A DNA stretch of 13,553 bases from Helicobacteraceae bacterium (lineage in GTDB: Bacteria > Campylobacterota > Campylobacteria > Campylobacterales > Sulfurimonadaceae): the NCBI GenBank assembly GCA_027061425.1, contig JALSUN010000057.1:1-13553 (forward strand). The letters are read 5' to 3'. The notes beneath the pieces were generated by a model. It ran no database searches, was not told the DNA's origin, and saw nothing but the letters and a program-made list of their open reading frames with translations. The first letter of the stretch is position 1. Each line of letters begins with the position of its first letter. The position numbers and the translations under genes were made by a program. This document shows positions 1 to 5,266 of this stretch, piece after piece.

Positions 1-557
1 ACACTATAACAAACATCTCACTTCACCCCTGCACCTCCTCTGACTTTGTCAAACTTGAACAGATGCACTACACTCAAGATGGTGTAGAAAAACGCTGGGA
101 CCTGGCTCAGGTTCACGACAGTGTGGCAGTACTTATCTATCATAAAGGTAGAGACGCCTTTGTGCTGGTCAAGCAGTTTAGACCCCCTGTCTATCTTAAA
201 AATGAAGAGGGCTTTACCCATGAACTCTGTGCGGGCATCGTAGATAAAGAGCTCTCTTTGGTAGAGATCGCCCAAGAAGAGATTTTGGAGGAGACGGGGT
301 ATGCAGTAGCTCCTGATCGTATCAAGAAAATCACCTCTTATTTTACTGCAGTTGGTTTTGCAGGTGCACAACAGACACTCTATTATGTAGTGGTTGAGGA
401 TGAAGACAAGGTAAGTGAAGGGGGAGGTATCGATGTGGAAGCCATCGAAGTGCTCTACCTTCCTACAAAAAAGGCCAAAACTTTTATGTACGATGAAGAA
501 CTGGTCAAAACCCCAGGACTGCTCTATGCCATGACCTGGTGGTTTGCCGAGCTTTAA
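1..557 (+). CDS. Nudix hydrolase, UDP-sugar/ADP-ribose pyrophosphatase type (5' partial)
   Basis: Likely hydrolyses a nucleoside diphosphate sugar such as UDP-glucose or ADP-ribose to a sugar phosphate and a nucleoside monophosphate, in the cytoplasm. The frame is open from base 3, so the gene starts outside the window. The first ATG (base 63) lies inside conserved sequence: the residues before it (HPCTSSDFVKLEQ) and after it (HYTQDG, RWD, HDSVAVL, LVKQFRPPVY) resemble the N-terminal domain of NUDT14/YffH-like enzymes, so base 63 is probably not the true start. The 23-residue Nudix box begins at GIVDKE and ends EEILEETGY. Its metal-binding glutamates (EE..EE) are intact; the first Glu is one place early compared with the consensus. 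The stop codon overlaps the stop of the convergent TonB receptor gene. The family assignment is firm; the substrate is inferred from recalled similarity. Confidence 0.88.
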   Translation, partial: TITNISLHPCTSSDFVKLEQMHYTQDGVEKRWDLAQVHDSVAVLIYHKGRDAFVLVKQFRPPVYLKNEEGFTHELCAGIVDKELSLVEIAQEEILEETGYAVAPDRIKKITSYFTAVGFAGAQQTLYYVVVEDEDKVSEGGGIDVEAIEVLYLPTKKAKTFMYDEELVKTPGLLYAMTWWFAEL

Positions 558-2620
558 AACTGATAACTTGCATTGGCGTAGTAGTATCGCCCTGGCTCAT
601 TCATCAGCATGACATCTCCACCACCATTAAGCAAGGTGAGGTCTCTGTAGGTGTTAGAGACTGCATAGGTCTTGTCAAAGAGGTTGTCAACACCGAGTGT
701 CAGACCAAATCCATGAGAAAACTTGTGGGCCACTTTTAAGTTCATAATAGCCCAACCATCAAGCTTTTGTTCCCCATTCTCCTGATCTATATGTTTCCAT
801 CGGTCCGCACCAATCACCTCTACAGTAGCCATACTCTCTTCATAGTAGATGTAATTGAGGGCGACATTTCCCCTGAGCGGTGGGATCTCGGCGAGGTCAG
901 TATCTGTCTGGTTACTAGGAAGACTCTTTTTCTCTCCTCTCTGATAAGCAAGTCCAAAGTCAAGATAGAGGGTGTCTAGTGGGTAGTAACTACCGGTGAT
1001 GTCAAAACCGTAAATCGTAGCATCGATGTTCTCAAAGGCATTTTTTGCAAGTACCTTACCCATCTGCGTCACGGTGTTGGCACTGTTATAGTAGATGTAG
1101 TTACTTAGGTAGCTGTAGAAGAGTTTACTTTTAAGTGAGAAATTATCATAACTATTTCTCATCCCTAAATCGGCCTCGTAATTACTGGTCTGTTTGAGGT
1201 CATCACTGCCCACAACATTACCCATCATCCCTTTGAAATAGAGCTCTCTGGCATCAGGCACACGAGATGCCTTGCCTATGCCACCAAAAAAATTGAGATG
1301 CTCTGTTGTTTTATAGGTAGTGAAGAGGTTGGCACTGACTGCCTTGTAGTTCTGCGCTTCTTGTGTTTTAAGTGGTGGTGCATCTGTGTTTGATGGGGTG
1401 ATGTCCGTGTTGTCAAAACGCAGTCCCAGTTTCGTATCGAAAAGTTCACTACTGTGTTTCAGACTTGTAAAAAGTGCCATGTTGAGTGTTTTGACATCAT
1501 CTATGCTCTTTTTAGTAATGCCTTGAAGCGGTAAGGGTGCACTTCCCGGATAGGTGAGTGCATCTCCATTTTTATAGTAGGTGCCATCCCAGGTTCTTAA
1601 ACTGCCGTCGAGGCCAAGAGTGAGTTCAAAACTGCTACCAAGGTCAGTGACATTTTTAAGCTTGGCGCCTTGCATCGTTGTGGTCAGTTGACTGGTAATA
1701 ACTCCCATCATAAGAGATGATTTACGATACTTTGTGGACATAGGATGCTCAACATCACTGTAGTAGTACTCAAAAGAGAGTTGTTTTGAGAGTGTGCCAA
1801 GCTCTTTGATGCGGTACTCAGCACTGTAGAGGTTGGAGTCGTCATAGAGTGCGTCCATTTTACTTGAAGGGTAAAGTACATCATCACTTCGGTTGGCTGT
1901 GTAGCCTAAGCGTAACTCTTGATCCTCTGTGATATCTATAAACATCTTCGCCATCAAGGTCTTTTTTGTATAAGCATCAAGGTCTGAGTATTGATCTTGG
2001 TAGGCACTAGGCGCGGCTGTAGGGTTGGCTTTGATATAGTTGTTGACTTGGTCGTTAAAGGTGTTGCCCGCTCCATCTTCATACTGCCCACTCTTTTCAG
2101 CGGAGAGACTCAGTAAAAATTTAAAGTGTTCTGTCCCGCCACTCATGTCTGCTGCAGCCTTTAAGTAGCCAAAACTTCCTGCTCCCAAGTCGATGTGACC
2201 ATGCAGATCTTCTGTGGGCTTTTTTGTTTTGACTTTGACAAGGGCACTTAAAGAACCAAAATTCTCAACATCGTAAGGCCCCTCTATCACCTCAATACTC
2301 TCTATGTTGTTTGTCAGTACATGAGAAATGGCAGGGTCCATACGGTTGGGGCAGGCACCATAAATCTTCGCCCCATCAATAAGGACGTTGATGTTATCTT
2401 TTTTCTGCCCGCGCACGATGATGTCATTGGCCACGCCACTACGACGAACAAGAGAGACTGTGGGCACTTTTCGTGCCAATGCCTGCGCTGCATCAGCAGA
2501 GCGTATCTCTTCACCACTGACATCATCTATAGAACTGCTCTCTATATCAATGGTCTCCATAGTAAGTTCGTTTGCAGAGAGTGCCACAGCACAGAGAAGT
2601 GAGAGGTAGATTGTTTTCAT
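554..2620 (-). CDS. TonB-dependent outer-membrane receptor, OprC/NosA-like copper receptor
   Basis: A 688-residue outer-membrane beta-barrel predicted to import a ligand using TonB energy. Residues 1-16 are a signal peptide (cleavage near ALSA). The plug domain covers about 35-135 (LARKVPTVSLVRRSG, IIVRGQ, VLIDGAKIYGACPNRMDP, IESIEVIEGP), followed by a barrel ending in a terminal Phe (NASYQF). C90 and M94 form CxxxM in the plug and H292/M294 form HxM in an early barrel loop. This is the pairing described for the copper site of Pseudomonas OprC, so copper is the inferred substrate. The length fits that family (about 700). A GGAG ribosome binding site lies 6 bases before the ATG. No TonB/ExbB/ExbD genes are nearby. 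Receptor identity is very secure; copper specificity rests on four residues. Confidence 0.95.
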   Translation of the reverse strand: MKTIYLSLLCAVALSANELTMETIDIESSSIDDVSGEEIRSADAAQALARKVPTVSLVRRSGVANDIIVRGQKKDNINVLIDGAKIYGACPNRMDPAISHVLTNNIESIEVIEGPYDVENFGSLSALVKVKTKKPTEDLHGHIDLGAGSFGYLKAAADMSGGTEHFKFLLSLSAEKSGQYEDGAGNTFNDQVNNYIKANPTAAPSAYQDQYSDLDAYTKKTLMAKMFIDITEDQELRLGYTANRSDDVLYPSSKMDALYDDSNLYSAEYRIKELGTLSKQLSFEYYYSDVEHPMSTKYRKSSLMMGVITSQLTTTMQGAKLKNVTDLGSSFELTLGLDGSLRTWDGTYYKNGDALTYPGSAPLPLQGITKKSIDDVKTLNMALFTSLKHSSELFDTKLGLRFDNTDITPSNTDAPPLKTQEAQNYKAVSANLFTTYKTTEHLNFFGGIGKASRVPDARELYFKGMMGNVVGSDDLKQTSNYEADLGMRNSYDNFSLKSKLFYSYLSNYIYYNSANTVTQMGKVLAKNAFENIDATIYGFDITGSYYPLDTLYLDFGLAYQRGEKKSLPSNQTDTDLAEIPPLRGNVALNYIYYEESMATVEVIGADRWKHIDQENGEQKLDGWAIMNLKVAHKFSHGFGLTLGVDNLFDKTYAVSNTYRDLTLLNGGGDVMLMNEPGRYYYANASYQF

Positions 2621-2651
2621 AAATACTCCATAACTTGTATTAGTTAGCGGA

Positions 2652-2657
2652 AGTATA
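2652..2657 (-). promoter_or_regulatory. Candidate -10 box of the TonB receptor gene
   Basis: TATACT on the minus strand, followed by a short leader of about 25 bases that contains the GGAG ribosome binding site. No TTGACA-like -35 is seen; the expected position is occupied by TAACACT heptamers. Confidence 0.4.
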
Positions 2658-2664
2658 AATAAAG

Positions 2665-2701
2665 AGTGTTACATTAGTGTTAGGTTTGTATGTGAGTGTT
2701 A
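2665..2701 (-). promoter_or_regulatory. Three TAACACT direct repeats, candidate operator
   Basis: The heptamer TAACACT occurs exactly at 2665-2671, 2676-2682 and 2695-2701 on the minus strand, with starts 11 and 19 bases apart. It lies just upstream of the candidate -10 box of the TonB receptor gene, covering roughly -20 to -56. Direct repeats about one helical turn apart resemble binding sites of OmpR-type response regulators. Binding by any regulator is inferred. Confidence 0.4.
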
Positions 2702-2762
2702 TTAAATTAAATGAATCCTACAAGAACTTCTGATTTGTTCAGAGGATCTAATTATTGGACCT

Positions 2763-2854
2763 GTCATTCCTGCGAAGGCAGGAATCCACGAGTTTTAAAA
2801 TCAATAATATTCAAGAGGTGTGAATTGTTGGACTCCTGCCTTCGCAGGAGTGAC
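2763..2854. repeat. Inverted pair of REP-like dispersed hairpin repeats
   Basis: Two 26-base arms (2763-2788 and 2829-2854) are reverse complements at 24 of 26 positions, separated by 40 AT-rich bases. Each arm is itself a hairpin: an 8-bp stem at 2766-2773/2778-2785 and another at 2832-2839/2844-2851, each with a 4-base loop. The only two differences between arms fall on the two partners of one stem pair (T-A in the first, C-G in the second). Short repeats with a GTCATTCCTGCGAAGGCAGG-like core occur in many bacterial genomes. Their translation (WTPAFAGVT) commonly appears as a spurious peptide. The pair could also act as a bidirectional terminator, although no T-run follows. Confidence 0.75.
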
Positions 2855-2876
2855 GAAACTATTGTTGAGAAATTGC

Positions 2877-2882
2877 TATAAT
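2877..2882 (+). promoter_or_regulatory. -10 box TATAAT of the 54-residue membrane protein gene
   Basis: A perfect TATAAT is followed after 6 bases by the ATG at 2889, so transcription would be expected to begin at or within a base or two of the start codon, giving a leaderless mRNA. No ribosome binding site and no -35 are visible. Confidence 0.55.
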
Positions 2883-2888
2883 TCGCAC

Positions 2889-3053
2889 ATGAATAAAAAT
2901 GAAAAAACAAAACGTATTGTCTTAGTCTTTTTAGGTGCTCTTGCTTCGGGTTACTTTATGTACAGTGGATTTGCACTATTAATGCATGATGAAACTCAAG
3001 AGGTAAATGCGACACAAGGTCTTAAACAGTTAGACATTAACTTTTCAAAGTAA
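2889..3053 (+). CDS. Small single-span membrane protein, unknown function
   Basis: A 54-residue protein I do not recognise. It has a lysine-rich N-terminus (MNKNEKTKR), one hydrophobic span at about residues 10-31 (IVLVFLGALASGYFMYSGFALL) and a short polar tail. The positive-inside rule predicts the N-terminus in the cytoplasm and the tail in the periplasm. The frame also runs upstream to an ATG at 2820, but those 23 codons read through a dispersed repeat arm (WTPAFAGVT) and are almost certainly spurious. The ATG at 2889 is preferred because a perfect TATAAT ends 6 bases before it, suggesting a leaderless transcript. The last 17 bases overlap the 3' end of the convergent agmatine deiminase gene. 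The hydrophobic pattern and promoter support a real gene; no homologue is known to me. Confidence 0.6.
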   Translation: MNKNEKTKRIVLVFLGALASGYFMYSGFALLMHDETQEVNATQGLKQLDINFSK

Positions 3054-4110
3054 CTGCTTGCGGAAACTGCATAGTGACACAGTGAAGTGAACCATGCTGA
3101 CGGATCAATACAGAACAATCTATCCCTATGACCTCTCTATCTGAAAAAGCACTTCTCATAATCTGTAAGGCCTCTTCATCATGACGATCGTTATAGGTCG
3201 GAACGAGAATAGCTCCGTTGATGATGAGAAAGTTGGCATAGGTAGCAGGGAGGCGCTCTCCATCATAGTAGATGGGGTCTGTCATCGGTAGCGCGATGAG
3301 TTTAAAGGGCGCTTGCTCCAGATCTCTTAAATCTCTTAACTCTGCTTCCATTTTAGAGAGAGCTTCAAAATGCTCATCTTCCTTATCTTCACACTTCACA
3401 TAGATAATGGTGTCTTTAGAGACAAAACGGGCAAGAGTGTCAACATGAGAGTCTGTGTCATCTCCAGCAAGATAGCCATGATTAAGCCATAAAGTTTTTT
3501 TAATTCCCAATGTCTTTTTTAAAATAGCCTCAACCTCGAACTTTTGGGTGAGCTTTTGGTTGCGGTTAGGATTCATCAAGCAGTGAGAGGTGGTTAGTAG
3601 TATCCCTGCGCCATTACTCTCTATCGCCCCACCTTCCAAAATGAAACGCTGTTTTTTATAGTCAGCATCGTAGTGTTGTGCGATTTTAGAGGTGAGGGCG
3701 TTGTCTAAGGTTGCCTCAAACTTGTTACCCCACCCTGTAAAGGTAAAGTCTATAACCGTTGGTTCGTTGTTTTGTAAAACAGTAATACCACTACAGTCTC
3801 TCGCCCAAGTATCGTTACTGTCTCCTTGAACGAAAAAAATATTGTTTGTGTTGGTAAAGTAGCTCTCTACCCGTGAGATGTTATCACAAATAACAAGACA
3901 AGTCTCGAACTTGGCAATGTTTGTGGCTATCGCTACAAAGGTTTGAGATGCTTCTTCAAGGTATTCTAGCCAGTCGCTCTTGGCATGAGGGAAGATGAGT
4001 TGGATAAAGGATTGGGGTTCAAATTCGGCTGGAAGATGTTTTGTGGTGGTGGTACTTTTTGTCTTGGTGGAGAGGGACACAGCTTTCCTTGTCTTGGTGG
4101 AGAGGGACAC
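3037..4110 (-). CDS. aguA: Agmatine deiminase (PAD_porph family)
   Basis: Converts agmatine to N-carbamoylputrescine and ammonia in the arginine-to-putrescine route; cytoplasmic. The guanidino-modifying enzyme motifs are all present: NDTWARD (residues 99-105), EGGAIESNGAG (159-169), GDDTDSHVDTLARF (216-229, with His222 and Asp224) and the nucleophile Cys344 in GSLHCVTMQ. Recalled Helicobacter HP0049-type proteins begin near the AEFE seen here at about residue 28. The roughly 24 residues before it are a Ser/Thr/Lys-rich extension made by a 30-bp tandem repeat. There is no in-frame ATG between an upstream stop near 4177 and the conserved core. The only plausible starts are GTG at 4110 and GTG at 4080, each preceded by AAGGA. 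The next pathway enzyme, N-carbamoylputrescine amidase, is not in the window. A peptidyl-arginine deiminase role is less likely given the lack of a signal peptide. Confidence 0.92.
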   Translation of the reverse strand: MSLSTKTRKAVSLSTKTKSTTTTKHLPAEFEPQSFIQLIFPHAKSDWLEYLEEASQTFVAIATNIAKFETCLVICDNISRVESYFTNTNNIFFVQGDSNDTWARDCSGITVLQNNEPTVIDFTFTGWGNKFEATLDNALTSKIAQHYDADYKKQRFILEGGAIESNGAGILLTTSHCLMNPNRNQKLTQKFEVEAILKKTLGIKKTLWLNHGYLAGDDTDSHVDTLARFVSKDTIIYVKCEDKEDEHFEALSKMEAELRDLRDLEQAPFKLIALPMTDPIYYDGERLPATYANFLIINGAILVPTYNDRHDEEALQIMRSAFSDREVIGIDCSVLIRQHGSLHCVTMQFPQAVTLKS

Positions 4111-4120
4111 AGCTTTCCTT
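4061..4120 (-). repeat. Perfect 30-bp tandem duplication carrying the aguA start signals
   Basis: Two identical 30-base copies abut at 4061-4090 and 4091-4120. Read on the minus strand, each contains AAGGA, a 5-base spacer and a GTG codon in the aguA frame. The unit length is exactly 10 codons, so both copies keep the frame, giving SLSTKT twice in the predicted N-terminus. Two alternative initiation sites therefore lie 10 codons apart. Confidence 0.9.
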
Positions 4121-4187
4121 TCTCGCTTCGCTCGAAGAGTGAAAGTTGCTATCCCCCTGCTGAAGGGTTCTTGTTGCTATCTGTGGA

Positions 4188-4193
4188 TATAAT
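4188..4193 (+). promoter_or_regulatory. -10 box TATAAT of alr
   Basis: A perfect TATAAT ends 5 bases before the alr ATG at 4199. No purine-rich ribosome binding site lies between them (TCTAC), so the transcript is expected to be leaderless. No -35 is recognisable. The 88-bp gap to the divergent aguA GTG also holds two copies of GTTGCTAT (4145-4152 and 4173-4180). Confidence 0.55.
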
Positions 4194-4198
4194 TCTAC

Positions 4199-5215
4199 AT
4201 GGCAAAAATAATACTCAGCCGTGAGGCATATTTTCATAATCTTGACATTATCGCACAAAAAGTTGGTGAGGTCTCTAAAATCGCTGTGGTTCTTAAAGAC
4301 AACGCTTATGGTCATGGGCTTCTGGAGATGGCGAAACTCTCTCAAGAGTATGGTGTTTTACATGCAGTGGTGCATAACATCGGTGAAGCAAAACAGGTAG
4401 AGAGATATTTTGAAGACATTTTGATTTTGGGTGGACACAGTTTTGTTTGCCATGAGAAGTATCGTTATGTGATCAACTCACTTGAGCAGATAGACCTGAT
4501 GTCCGAAGGTCTGCAAGTAGAACTTAAAGTAGATACTGGGATGCACCGCAATGGTGTGGCGATGGATGAGGTGATACAAGCTTTAGAAAGGTTAAGTCAA
4601 AAGGGGCTCATCTTAAAAGGTGTTATGACACACAACCGTAGTGCAGACACCTTGAGCTCGGAGTGGTTCTGGCAGAGAGAACACTTTAAACAGGTTAAAA
4701 ATGAGGTACTCTCCTTGCAAAAAGCGTTAGGATTTGAAACACCGCGTTTTCACTCTGCTAACTCTGCTGCTACTTTTCGTTTTCAAAACTTCGATGAAGA
4801 TTTGGTGCGTGTCGGGATCGCAGCTTATGGTTGTCTGGAGATGGACGAGACTTTAGCGCAGCCCCCACTCAAACCAGTACTCTCTCTTTATGCCGAGAAG
4901 ATCGCAACCCGCAGGCTTAAAGCAGGTGAACATGTAGGTTACAATGCAACTTACAGAGCTAAAGTAGATGAGACTGTCTCAACATACGATGTAGGTTATG
5001 CGGATGGTCTGCTTCGCAGTGCCTCTGGATACTACAGCACACCTTCTGGTGTAAAGCTTTTAGGACGGGTCTCGATGGACAACACTACCTTTAAAAGCAG
5101 TGAAGAAGAGCTCTGCATCTTTAACGATGTGAACCGTTACGCACAATCAGCTGAGACGATAGGGTATGAAGTCTTGGTAGGGCTTCATCCTGAGATAGAG
5201 CGTGTTGTTGTCTAA
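4199..5215 (+). CDS. alr: Alanine racemase
   Basis: A PLP enzyme interconverting L- and D-alanine for peptidoglycan synthesis; cytoplasmic. Expected landmarks are present: PLP lysine K33 in VLKDNAYGHG, R117 in VDTGMHRNG, HSANSAATF (185-193), the second catalytic base Tyr248 in VGYNATY, YADG (267-270) and GRVSMDN (289-295). Two deviations from the common consensus are Asp34 in the lysine motif (often VKANAYGHG) and Asn295 where Gln is usual after MD. At 338 residues it is shorter than many homologues (about 360-380), mainly at the C-terminus, but no core motif is missing. The ATG is supported by homology from the first residues (KIILSREAYFHNL) although no ribosome binding site precedes it. It is divergent from aguA. 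A downstream gap of 51 bases separates it from the convergent Sel1-repeat gene, and no terminator hairpin was seen there. Confidence 0.95.
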   Translation: MAKIILSREAYFHNLDIIAQKVGEVSKIAVVLKDNAYGHGLLEMAKLSQEYGVLHAVVHNIGEAKQVERYFEDILILGGHSFVCHEKYRYVINSLEQIDLMSEGLQVELKVDTGMHRNGVAMDEVIQALERLSQKGLILKGVMTHNRSADTLSSEWFWQREHFKQVKNEVLSLQKALGFETPRFHSANSAATFRFQNFDEDLVRVGIAAYGCLEMDETLAQPPLKPVLSLYAEKIATRRLKAGEHVGYNATYRAKVDETVSTYDVGYADGLLRSASGYYSTPSGVKLLGRVSMDNTTFKSSEEELCIFNDVNRYAQSAETIGYEVLVGLHPEIERVVV

Positions 5216-5266
5216 AGTTTGTCTGCTTATCAATATGGTTTTTAACTCTCATGGACATGCAGGGTA

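Noticed and set aside
63..65. ATG as start of the Nudix gene
   Set aside because: Conserved family residues precede it in the same open frame, and no ribosome binding site lies upstream, so the gene most likely starts outside the window.
2820..2888. N-terminal extension of the small membrane protein
   Set aside because: It translates the dispersed repeat arm (WTPAFAGVT), a well-known source of false peptides, and the promoter lies downstream of it.
4126..4137. CTTCG/CGAAG palindrome as a terminator or operator
   Set aside because: The stem is only 4-5 bp with almost no loop and no T-run follows.
4019..4345. Minus-strand 108-codon ORF across the aguA/alr junction
   Set aside because: It reads the 30-bp tandem repeat and the alr 5' end in other frames, has no recognisable domain, and conflicts with two well-supported genes.
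5216..5266. Bidirectional terminator between alr and the convergent Sel1-repeat gene
   Set aside because: The 51 bases contain only a 4-bp CATG inverted repeat; no stable hairpin was found.
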